NCBI GenBank assembly: GCA_031425155.1
Contig: JANPIV010000048.1
Span: 62,001 to 126,000, forward strand
Direction: 5' to 3'
DNA from: M3007 sp031425155
GTDB taxonomy: Bacteria > Bacteroidota > Bacteroidia > Chitinophagales > Saprospiraceae
Length of the DNA stretch: 64,000 bases
How positions within the stretch are numbered: the stretch's first letter is position 1; every line of letters begins with the position of its first letter. The notes beneath the pieces were generated by a model that worked only from the letters and a program-made list of their open reading frames with translations, searched no databases and was not told the origin of the DNA. This document shows, one piece after another, positions 43,424 to 51,315 of the stretch. A program made the translations under genes and the position numbers.

Positions 43424-44797
43424 TTACTTCTTTTTAATGATCTGCATTTTTTCCGGGTCCCAAAACATCGGTGAATCCTGATAATAACTGTCATTGCACA
43501 AAAGAGCCGGTGCTGCCGCGCGATAACCGAATACGGCATCTTCTACTACCGTGCTATTTTCACGAATGGCCGTAAAAAAATTGACCATGTGATCATACGG
43601 GCCGCCCATGTAACCTTTCTCTACTTCAAATGTAGTGGTTTGTGGACCGAGAATCTTTTTTCTGCCCGTATTTTCTATACCGGATTTTTTTAATTTCTCG
43701 ATGTAAAAAGGATCGTCGGAATCCATTGCCTCATTCCTTTTCAAAGTAACGCTGTCCCAGGTGACATCCATAGAGCCCTCGCTGCCCACCAGTTTTAAAT
43801 AAGTAGTGCCACTGGTACCATCCACAAAATTGCAACGCAGTGAAAGATTGAACGCCGGATGCATGGCCGACTGCGCATAATCAAAAGTACCCAATAATAC
43901 ATCCGGTACTTCGCGGCCATCTTTCCAGTAGCGCAGACCACCGGCGGCATACACTTTATTAGGCCCATAAGAACCCGTAATAAAATGCAGACTGGAAAAT
44001 AAGTGGACAAATAAGTCGCCCGCCATGCCCGTGCCATAGTCCGTATAATTGCGCCAGCGGAAAAAACGCAGTGGATCAAAAGGTCGTTTCTGGGTATTAC
44101 TAATGTAAGTTTCCCAATCCACAGTTTCCTTAGAAGCGTCGGCGGGAATGGGATATTGCCAGGCCCCCAGTGGGTCGCGCCGCGCCCAGAAACCCTCGGC
44201 ATAATTCAATTGCCCGATAGCCCCCTCTTTTAGTAGTTGTTTGGCTTTTTCATTGCCCAAAGACGACACGCCCTGACTGCCCACCTGGAATACCTTGCCC
44301 GTTTCTTTTTGCGCCTGGATCAGTGCTGGGCCTTCGGTGACGGCATGGACCATTGGTTTCTCGCAGTACACGTGTTTACCCGCGCGCATGGCCGCAATAG
44401 ATATTTGCTGATGCCAATGATCGGGTGTGCCGACTATAACCGCATCTATATCTTTTCTAGTCAGCAGTTCCTGATAACTGCGGGTAGTGAACACATCTGC
44501 TCCCCAGCGATCTTTGGCTTCTTTTAAGCGGCCACTATATAAATCGCAGACCGCTACCAGTTTTACGCCGGGTACTTGCAAGGCAGTGAGCGTATCCTGC
44601 GTGCCCATGCCACCTGCACCGATCAGGGCGATATTAATATTGCCATTGACGTTGCGGCCAATCGTACGATGTAGTTTTTCTATTAGTAAATGGGGTGTTT
44701 CAGCCGCCAATATAGAAGGGCTGGCGGCTACGGCAGCGGCAGAAAGGGCCATTTTTTGCAAAAACTTTCGGCGGGAAGATTCGGTATCTTTTTTCAT
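43424..44797 (-). CDS. Gfo/Idh/MocA family oxidoreductase, Tat-exported
   Basis: The 457-residue protein has a twin-arginine signal (SSRRKFLQKMALSAAAVAAS). The Rossmann fold begins NINIALIGAGGMGTQD (G-x-G-x-x-G), continues KLVAVCDLYSGRL, and has VIVGTPDHWHQQ and GKHVYCEKPMVHAVTEG, where EKP is the conserved catalytic-Lys motif. The C-terminal half is the family's beta-sheet domain. These enzymes oxidise sugars or glycosides with tightly bound NAD(P). Its gene is followed by a DUF1080 gene, a common pairing in glycoside catabolism. Confidence 0.93.
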   Translation of the reverse strand: MKKDTESSRRKFLQKMALSAAAVAASPSILAAETPHLLIEKLHRTIGRNVNGNINIALIGAGGMGTQDTLTALQVPGVKLVAVCDLYSGRLKEAKDRWGADVFTTRSYQELLTRKDIDAVIVGTPDHWHQQISIAAMRAGKHVYCEKPMVHAVTEGPALIQAQKETGKVFQVGSQGVSSLGNEKAKQLLKEGAIGQLNYAEGFWARRDPLGAWQYPIPADASKETVDWETYISNTQKRPFDPLRFFRWRNYTDYGTGMAGDLFVHLFSSLHFITGSYGPNKVYAAGGLRYWKDGREVPDVLLGTFDYAQSAMHPAFNLSLRCNFVDGTSGTTYLKLVGSEGSMDVTWDSVTLKRNEAMDSDDPFYIEKLKKSGIENTGRKKILGPQTTTFEVEKGYMGGPYDHMVNFFTAIRENSTVVEDAVFGYRAAAPALLCNDSYYQDSPMFWDPEKMQIIKKK

Positions 44798-44829
44798 GTT
44801 GCAGTGGATTGTTTTTTTCTATTACTGGG

Positions 44830-46164
44830 TTAAAGGGCTTCTCGTCTTTTTTGCAATATCTGGTAAAAAGACCGCATTTGTATTTCTTCCAATGATAAAC
44901 CCGTCACCGTCGCTTCGTCTTCCGAAATGGCACCACAATTCAGTGCTTTTAAGAAATAATTCAGCAATCCCTGTCCGGTCGCCGCATCGTCGAAGATATC
45001 GCCCGACAAGGTAGCACGCGCCGCCTTATCCACAAAATGTTTGAGCCTTAAAGCCGCATCTTCATAACTATCCAGAAAAAAAGTATAAACCGCCGCGTAG
45101 CGCATCGGTAACTGCGACGGGTGCAAGTCCCAACCCTGATACAAACCATTGATGAGCGAGTGCATCGTGTGGCCAAAACCAGTGCGCCAGGCATTATGCA
45201 CCACCTCGGTGTTTTCCCGCATTTGTGCGTCGGTCAATTGCTCGCCGCGATGCGGACCAATGGGCATCACGTTGGTGGCACCGTCGGAGAGCATGATGCC
45301 GGTGTTGCCGAGGGCGACTTTCGTCATGTGATGGGCAAAATCGCAGACCGGATGCCCCATCGTCTGGTATTTGGCCGTAATTCCCGCGCTGGCTGTGTAA
45401 TCGTAGGTGCCAAAATGCGCCGCAATGCAACGCCCGTCACTGGCCCGAATAAACGACATCAATGGGTTCTTGCCTTCCGCGTCCATGATGGCCTGGGTTT
45501 GCTCCACCATCGTCTCCATTTTGATGCTTTTGGCGGGCAAATGGAAGGCTTCTTCCAAGGCTTCCAATAGCCGCACCATCGCCCGGATTTGTTCGGGAAT
45601 GACCACTTTGGGTAACATCACAATAAAGTTATTGGGCAAGCGACCATTGGTTTTTTCTAGTAAAGTACTAAGAAAAATATCTAGAGTACGGATGCCCCGT
45701 GCCTTTAAATCTTCGGTAAAAGGCTTGATACGAATACCAATAAATGGAGGCAAGGTGTTTAATTCCATCCCTTTCGCCACTTCCAAAGCGGCTTTTGCAG
45801 CCACTGCATCTTCTTCCTCCTCCGGGCGATTGCCGAATCCATCTTCAAAATCAATACGAAAATCTTCGACGGCTTCGCGTTCCAGTTTCTGGACCACGCG
45901 CTGATATACCTTTTGTGCCAAATCTTCTTTAAGATTCAGTATTTCCATTAGTACTTTATAGTCTGGTGCATAAGTCCGCAGGGTTTTCAGGGCCACCTGC
46001 GACATGCGTGCAGCCGTATCGTGCGTAAACAGGTCTGCACCGCCGTACACAGTATGCACGGGCTGCCGTTCAAACGAATCGCCTTTATAAATATGCTGAT
46101 AGGCCTGATTCGCTATCTTTAAGTCGTTTAATATGGTATTTTTTAATGCGTCGGGCAGGGTCAT
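44830..46164 (-). CDS. Malate synthase/citrate lyase-like TIM-barrel protein (DUF6986-like)
   Basis: The 444-residue protein has the HpcH/HpaI-citrate lyase-malate synthase type of fold. DFRIDFEDGFGNRPEEEED is a metal-binding acidic strand, NFIVMLPKVVIPEQIRAMVRLLEAL and KSIKMETMVEQTQAIMDAEG follow, and FGTYDYTASAGI is a catalytic-loop candidate. I associate it with the uncharacterised DUF6986 group, sometimes labelled a PEP kinase without evidence. It is the gene next to urate catabolism, whose end product is glyoxylate, so condensation of glyoxylate is a reasonable guess. Its stop-to-start spacing with the Gfo/Idh gene is about 30 bases. Confidence 0.7.
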   Translation of the reverse strand: MTLPDALKNTILNDLKIANQAYQHIYKGDSFERQPVHTVYGGADLFTHDTAARMSQVALKTLRTYAPDYKVLMEILNLKEDLAQKVYQRVVQKLEREAVEDFRIDFEDGFGNRPEEEEDAVAAKAALEVAKGMELNTLPPFIGIRIKPFTEDLKARGIRTLDIFLSTLLEKTNGRLPNNFIVMLPKVVIPEQIRAMVRLLEALEEAFHLPAKSIKMETMVEQTQAIMDAEGKNPLMSFIRASDGRCIAAHFGTYDYTASAGITAKYQTMGHPVCDFAHHMTKVALGNTGIMLSDGATNVMPIGPHRGEQLTDAQMRENTEVVHNAWRTGFGHTMHSLINGLYQGWDLHPSQLPMRYAAVYTFFLDSYEDAALRLKHFVDKAARATLSGDIFDDAATGQGLLNYFLKALNCGAISEDEATVTGLSLEEIQMRSFYQILQKRREAL

Positions 46165-46269
46165 GGTTTCGGTTATTAGTTGATTGGTTAATTAGTTTAC
46201 TGGTTGATTGGTGTGGCGAAGAGTTTACTTGGCGACGTTTACGAAACTCTAAAAAAGTTTCGCAAACGG

Positions 46270-46330
46270 GTGGTGTTCATACTTTATACTTTATACTTTA
46301 TAGTTCATACTTCATCGTTCATACTTAACT
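46270..46330. repeat. CATACTTTATACTTTATACTTTATAG direct repeats
   Basis: A stretch of near-tandem tactttata and ttcatactt units lies between the HIU hydrolase stop and the aldolase-like gene start. It may be slippage-prone. No gene is in the 160-base gap. Confidence 0.5.
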
Positions 46331-46663
46331 TCCTCGATAAGTCGTGTATCCAAATGGGCTTAACAGTAAAGGTACATGATAATGGGAGGCATCGCGCACA
46401 TAGAACCGAATTTCTACGGTAGGGTAGAAAGAGGCGGCTTTTTGTGCAGTAAAATAGGCTTCGGTTTCAAAAATCAGTTTGTACTCTCCCATACTCAGTA
46501 TTTGTTCATTGGATAATAAATCTGCTATACGGCCATCCTTATTTGTAATCCCTTTTGCTAGATTTTGCCAGTCATTATTAATGAATTGTTGTAGAATGAC
46601 GGGTACGCCCGCAGCGGGTTTGCCAGCGGCAGTGTCGAGAATATGGGTGGTGATATGACTCAT
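46325..46663 (-). CDS. uraH: 5-hydroxyisourate hydrolase
   Basis: The 112-residue transthyretin-like enzyme starts SHITTHILDTAAGKPAAGVPV, carrying the active-site His, and has YHVPLLLSPFGYTTYRGS at the C-terminus. The terminal Y-R-G-S tetrapeptide is the diagnostic signature separating this hydrolase from transthyretin. It converts 5-hydroxyisourate to OHCU, the second step of urate breakdown. It lies between the aldolase-like gene and the allantoicase-OHCU decarboxylase fusion. Confidence 0.96.
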   Translation of the reverse strand: MSHITTHILDTAAGKPAAGVPVILQQFINNDWQNLAKGITNKDGRIADLLSNEQILSMGEYKLIFETEAYFTAQKAASFYPTVEIRFYVRDASHYHVPLLLSPFGYTTYRGS

Positions 46664-47069
46664 TTTTTTAGCTATTGGTTATTCGTTTATTGGTTATTGG
46701 GTATTATATTGAGCGAAGCATAAACACGGGCTCGATCAAGTAATTAATTGAATTGTAGGCATTTATTACACTTTAAATTAAGTTTGACAGGCCTTGCTCA
46801 CGCCTACATAGCATGCACCTCCCCCGGCCTAAAGGCCACCCCCTCCAAAGGGGGATACCGAGCGTACTGTCGCCGCGTTCTTCCTTGGCCAAACACGGAG
46901 CGTATCCCCCTTTGGAGGGGGTGGCCGTAGGCCGGGGGAGGTAAGCAGTGCTCGGTTTTCACAAAACAATTAAATTTACAGTGTATTTAGACTTGCCAAG
47001 TTTCAAAAAAATGGCAAGTCTCATCGCCTGAGCATCATCCCTTATTATTTGACGCATAATTCGCATTAA
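46664..47069. other. Intergenic region holding a large inverted repeat
   Basis: The 400-base gap between uraH and the allantoicase fusion contains no gene. Its centre is the 126-base inverted repeat described next; the rest is AT-rich. Confidence 0.6.
46817..46942. repeat. Large G+C-rich inverted repeat (CCTCCCCCGGCC type)
   Basis: A 41-base left arm (46817-46857, starting acctcccccggcc and including ccccctccaaaggggg) pairs with a 40-base right arm (46903-46942) with very few mismatches. A 45-base loop lies between. It splits the urate operon between uraH and the allantoicase fusion. It is a dispersed intergenic element of a kind common in this phylum. Confidence 0.8.
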
Positions 47070-48584
47070 CTACAAAATAAGTTTTGCTAATCGTAACGCC
47101 GTGATTTTCTCCTGTTCCAACGCGGCATTCAGTATTTCTTCTACTACTTCATTTTCAAAGCGGCTTTTTAAAATAGCCAGCATTTCTGCTGCTGATTTGC
47201 CGGTGGCGAAAACAATGAAAATGAAGCCGAATTTATCAAAATAGCGCTCATTCCAGGTTTTTAATTCATGAAGTACGGTTTCATCGGCCTCCCGTACTGC
47301 CCCTTGTTCACCAGAGGCCCAGATAGCGGTGGCGGCAAATTTCTGCTTCAAACTATCCACATCACCGATGCGCGGATGGGCAGTGAAAGCTTCCAGCCAA
47401 TCGGCTTTTTTAATAGAAAACCAGGCGTTTTTGGCTTTTTCCAGCAGGTCTTGGCGATCCTGGAAAGGTCGGGCAGTCCCCATTTTAGCCACCCAGGCCG
47501 TAGAACCACAACATTTGCTAATTTTTTCCTGAAAAACAGCCGCCGGAACGGCATTCAATTCTGCCAAAGTCAGCACCTCCGGGTCTATGGTTCCGAACAA
47601 ACGCAAGCGGCTGACCCCGCCATCGGGAAAAATGGTCAGGCGTACGTGGGTAATGGCTGGATGAGGTCGAATTTCCGTGGTGAAAATGTGCTCGGTATCG
47701 GCTTGCAATTTCATTTCCGGTAAAATCGGCAGCCAATCGGCGTTCATTTCTGCCTCATTTTCCAGCGGCCAGATACAGCCTTCGAGCATGCAACGATCAG
47801 GATAATTTCCTTTAAAATGTGCGGTATCCACTACTATTTTCTGGATATGACCTTTCCGTGCCAGACGCAAAATCAGCCAATCGCGGTTGCCGGGCGTACG
47901 GTTGCGTTTGGTCTCCCAACCATCGCCCATATTGACACCGCGATGGGGCATATTAATGTTTTCTTTATGACTAAAAAATTCGTCATTACAGGCAATGGCT
48001 TGTCCACCATTCACGGCGGCGGCTAAGTCAATTAGGTCGTTTTCTCTAATAGAGGTCCAATCCTTGGCTACTTCACCATATACATTTAGCCTGGCGACAC
48101 CGCCATCAGGATAAATGTGGAGTTTTAAATGCGTCCATTTATCCTTATTTTCAATAGCATAAAAGTTCTGGCTGCCCGGCTGCAAAGGCGATTTTGGCAG
48201 TATTTCTGTCCAGATAATTGCTTCGTCATTCTCCCAATTTATTAGTGCTGTATTATCTATGTAACACGCTTCTATACTGGCAAATGGCGGATGATTACCC
48301 AGAAAATGATTTGTGTCAATATCCACCCCATGAATAATGCCCGTAGCGCCCAATTGTACAATACACCAGTCATGTCCGGGCACACGTTTGCGCCGACTTT
48401 CCCAGCCGTCCATCCATTTACCGCGCTCGGTGTATTTATCGGGAATAAAAATGCCGCGTCCGGGTTTCAGCAGGTTCTCTTTTTCTGCAAAAAACTCGTC
48501 GCTGCAAGCAAGGGCTTGGCCCCCGAACCGCTCGGCAGCGAGGTCGGTCATTCTAGTAAAAAGTGGTGGTGGTTGGTTAGGCAT
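47070..48584 (-). CDS. Bifunctional allantoicase - OHCU decarboxylase
   Basis: The 504-residue fusion has an N-terminal allantoicase (about 1-330) in two tandem halves. Each half has an ALACSDEFF/AIACNDEFF segment, a DGWE(S/T)-K/R-R-x-R-x-P-G-x-D-W block, and a DTNHFLGN/DTAHFKGN segment. The C-terminal 165 residues are an OHCU decarboxylase: HPRIGDVDSLKQKF with the catalytic His, NERYFDKFGFIFIVFATGKSAAEML. The decarboxylase makes S-allantoin and allantoicase splits allantoate to ureidoglycolate and urea, so the two activities flank the allantoinase step. They are separate genes in most bacteria. Confidence 0.95.
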   Translation of the reverse strand: MPNQPPPLFTRMTDLAAERFGGQALACSDEFFAEKENLLKPGRGIFIPDKYTERGKWMDGWESRRKRVPGHDWCIVQLGATGIIHGVDIDTNHFLGNHPPFASIEACYIDNTALINWENDEAIIWTEILPKSPLQPGSQNFYAIENKDKWTHLKLHIYPDGGVARLNVYGEVAKDWTSIRENDLIDLAAAVNGGQAIACNDEFFSHKENINMPHRGVNMGDGWETKRNRTPGNRDWLILRLARKGHIQKIVVDTAHFKGNYPDRCMLEGCIWPLENEAEMNADWLPILPEMKLQADTEHIFTTEIRPHPAITHVRLTIFPDGGVSRLRLFGTIDPEVLTLAELNAVPAAVFQEKISKCCGSTAWVAKMGTARPFQDRQDLLEKAKNAWFSIKKADWLEAFTAHPRIGDVDSLKQKFAATAIWASGEQGAVREADETVLHELKTWNERYFDKFGFIFIVFATGKSAAEMLAILKSRFENEVVEEILNAALEQEKITALRLAKLIL

Positions 48585-48694
48585 AATCTTATTGCTTGGT
48601 CTCTGTATTCTCTACATAAAATCCCTTCGGGATTTGAAACACGCACTTAATTCGGTGGCTATAAACATATATTCCCTTCGGGAATTTAATGGCA

Positions 48695-48722
48695 TTAACC
48701 ACTTTTATCACATTGTCCACAT
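48695..48722. repeat. ATTGTCCACATT repeat copy
   Basis: A variant of the attgaccacatt unit (aaccacttttatcacattgtccacatt) lies just after the urate oxidase stop. It belongs to the same family as at 13931, 24926 and 28999. Confidence 0.55.
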
Positions 48723-49582
48723 TAATTCTCTTCCCGTTTCAGCGTTCCCGTAATATAGCCAAACGCATCGCCGGAAGCCAGAAAAATCTCGTTATTATTT
48801 TCCATACCAAACGGTTTTGTGTTGACTAATAAGTAGTGCAAATTGGGCATTTTTAGGCAAATTTCTGTGACAGTGGCAACGTTTTTCAACACCCTTTCGC
48901 CCATGGCATACAGCGTATGTTGTACCGATAAACTATCGTGATCGGCAAAAGCGGCCAGCAATTGTGCGCGGACTTCCATTCTGGTTTTTTGAAAATCAAA
49001 ACCCGGCAGGGTAGGGGACGTGTAGTGCCAGGTGGTTTCCAGTTCGGTTGCTAGAATACGGTCGGCGGTGGGCGGCAAGGTAGTAAATTTGTCCACCAGA
49101 TAATTTTCAAAACCGGAACGAGTGGTCTTCAAAATGCGTAAATCGCGGAGGCCGGATTGTATTTGCAGGTCATAGCGCGTGGCCTGGATGTGCGCGGTCG
49201 CTTTTTCGTTGCTGCCGCCGACATAACTATGCGGATGCACCTGCCCGTCCAGCGTCATGCGTTCCCAGCGAATCTGCGTCAGGCCCAGCCGCACTTTCCT
49301 GATCTGCGGATTATTTTGCAGAAAATAGTCCGCCAGGTACAGGCCGAAATCCTCGATAGTGGTCAGCGGATGCTCCTTGGCCAGGGCAAAAATGGTGTTT
49401 TTCATAGTATCCGTGGGCAATACCTGGCTATTATCGCCCTCCCGATACACCGTGCCGAAATCGCCTTCCAGTTGGATATCCACGTGGACTTCCTTAAATT
49501 CGTGGTAGTCGGCGTGGCGCACTACCTTCGCTACCCGGACGGCGGATTTGCCGTAACTGTCTTGTACTAATTCAATTTTCAT
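48722..49582 (-). CDS. Urate oxidase (uricase)
   Basis: The 286-residue protein begins ELVQDSYGKSAVRVAKVVRHADYHEFKEV, where the Lys of Y-G-K-S-A-V-R is part of the T-fold active site. TDTMKNTIFALAKEHP is the diagnostic uricase segment with the catalytic Thr. VGGSNEKATAHI and DLRILKTTRSGFENYL follow in order. The cofactor-free enzyme oxidises urate to 5-hydroxyisourate. I chose the ATG at 49582 because it matches the family N-terminus. A longer frame runs into the divergent allantoinase gene. The start lies only 3 bases from the allantoinase ATG. Confidence 0.95.
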   Translation of the reverse strand: MKIELVQDSYGKSAVRVAKVVRHADYHEFKEVHVDIQLEGDFGTVYREGDNSQVLPTDTMKNTIFALAKEHPLTTIEDFGLYLADYFLQNNPQIRKVRLGLTQIRWERMTLDGQVHPHSYVGGSNEKATAHIQATRYDLQIQSGLRDLRILKTTRSGFENYLVDKFTTLPPTADRILATELETTWHYTSPTLPGFDFQKTRMEVRAQLLAAFADHDSLSVQHTLYAMGERVLKNVATVTEICLKMPNLHYLLVNTKPFGMENNNEIFLASGDAFGYITGTLKREEN

Positions 49583-49585
49583 TGC

Positions 49586-50947
49586 ATGAACTTTGATAAG
49601 GCCCTTCATTCTACCCGTGTCGTGACTCCGCAGGGCGTCAAAGATGCAACGGTTTTTATAAAAAATGGAAAAATTGCGGACGTGGTCGAAGGCGGCATTC
49701 CAGCGGGAATCGCAGGGGTGGAAGACCTGGGCGATGCGGTGTTGATGCCCGGCCTGATTGATGCGCACGTGCATATCAACGAGCCGGGGCGCAGCGACTG
49801 GGAGGGCTTTGAAACGGCGACACGGGCGGCCGCAGCGGGGGGCGTGACCACGCTGATCGAGATGCCGCTGAATGCCTCGCCGGTGACGACCACGGTGGCC
49901 GCGCTGGAACAGAAAATAGCCGCCGCCGAAGGCAAATTGTACGTGCATTGCGGTTTTTATGGCGGCTTCATCCCTCAAAATCTTGGCGACCTGCCCGACT
50001 TACTGCGGGCGGGCGTATTTGGTATCAAATGCTTTTTGACCCACTCAGGTATTGACGAATTTCCGAATGCTTCCAAAGCGGATGTGCAGCAGGCCATGCG
50101 GATCATTGAGCCGACGGGGCTGCCGCTCCTGGCCCATGCCGAACTGGACGCGCCGCACTCAAAAATGGCTTTTTTTCAGAAAAACCCCGCACTTTATGCC
50201 GCTTTTCTCAAATCTAGGCCTAAAACCTGGGAAAACCGGGCCATAGCCTTGTTGCTTGAACTCTGCGCGGAAACCCATTGTCGTACCCACATTGTCCACC
50301 TGTCATCGGCGGATATGCTCGGGAAACTGGCCGCTGCCAAACGCCGCCTGCCGTTGACCGTGGAGACTGCGCCGCACTATCTGTACTTCGCTGCGGAGGA
50401 TTTGCTGGATGCAAAAACTGTTTTTAAATGCGCCCCGCCCATTCGCGAACGCGCCAACAACGACCTGCTTTGGCGGGGCCTGAAAAATGGGTTGATTGAC
50501 TTCATCGGCTCCGATCATTCGCCCGCGCCGCCCGCGCTGAAAGAGGTGGAATCGGGCAATCTGGTCAAGGCCTGGGGTGGTATTTCGGGTCTGCAATTTA
50601 CCTTGCCGGTGGTGTGGACCAGGGCGCAGGCGAGGGGCTTTCAGGTCACGGATCTGGCGCAGTGGTTGTGCCATCATCCCGCTGATTTTCTGGGTCTGTC
50701 TGCCAAAGGGCGGCTGGTGGCGGGCCATGATGCCGATATGACGGTGTGGGACCCCGAGGCGACGTTTGTAGTGGCAGAAAAAGATATAGAGCACCGGCAT
50801 AAAATCACGCCGTATTTGGGAGAAACGTTACGCGGGCAGGTGCTGCAAACGTATGTGGGCGGGGAGCAGGTGTTTGATCGGGGAGATTTTGGGGAGGTGC
50901 GACGGGGAAGGGTGCTGCTTCGTAATCAAAATGCTTTGCGGCGGTAG
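49586..50947 (+). CDS. allB: Allantoinase
   Basis: The 453-residue cyclic amidohydrolase has VLMPGLIDAHVHINEPGRSDWEGFETATRAAAAGG, the metal-binding D-x-H-x-H and the R-x-x-W-E signature of allantoinases. FGIKCFLTHSG carries the carboxylated Lys, then come HAELD, HIVHLSSADML and DFIGSDHSPAPPALK with the last metal Asp. It hydrolyses S-allantoin to allantoate. It is divergent from the urate oxidase gene with a 3-base gap, so the promoter and ribosome-binding site lie inside that gene's coding sequence. Confidence 0.96.
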   Translation: MNFDKALHSTRVVTPQGVKDATVFIKNGKIADVVEGGIPAGIAGVEDLGDAVLMPGLIDAHVHINEPGRSDWEGFETATRAAAAGGVTTLIEMPLNASPVTTTVAALEQKIAAAEGKLYVHCGFYGGFIPQNLGDLPDLLRAGVFGIKCFLTHSGIDEFPNASKADVQQAMRIIEPTGLPLLAHAELDAPHSKMAFFQKNPALYAAFLKSRPKTWENRAIALLLELCAETHCRTHIVHLSSADMLGKLAAAKRRLPLTVETAPHYLYFAAEDLLDAKTVFKCAPPIRERANNDLLWRGLKNGLIDFIGSDHSPAPPALKEVESGNLVKAWGGISGLQFTLPVVWTRAQARGFQVTDLAQWLCHHPADFLGLSAKGRLVAGHDADMTVWDPEATFVVAEKDIEHRHKITPYLGETLRGQVLQTYVGGEQVFDRGDFGEVRRGRVLLRNQNALRR

Positions 50948-51315
50948 AAAAATTCTATGAGGTGGGTGGTTTGGTTTTATTGTTATTGGGGTTGAACAAC
51001 AGCATAGATGCTGTTGTTTCTGATTAAGAAATAATAGTCATTTATGCATAGTTAGTGACAGTCAAGTTTTTGAAAAATGGTTTTAATTAAAGGCTTCGCC
51101 TGTTTGAAACCGCATTTATTAGTAGAACTAAAACAATTGCGTTGATCCTTCATCATCGAAGTTGTTTTTACCGCTCTCAAAAACGGTTTTTATAAAATGA
51201 CTTGACCCGCCGCAATCAAAAAAGGCATGGCTTGTCCCTGTTGATAGTCAATATTTTTTGAAAATTATTGCCACCAAAGTACTGAGGTAGAAATGACCAT
51301 GATGTGGATTGAAAT
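50948..51315. other. Intergenic region with a perfect palindrome, no gene
   Basis: The 370-base gap follows allB. AACAACAGCAT and its perfect complement (50996-51019) form an 11-bp stem with a 2-base centre that may terminate allB transcription. The rest is AT-rich with no coding signal. Confidence 0.6.

Noticed and set aside
49583..49978. N-terminal extension of the urate oxidase frame into the allantoinase gene
   Set aside because: The extra 130 residues mirror the allantoinase coding strand; the ATG at 49582 matches the known uricase N-terminus.
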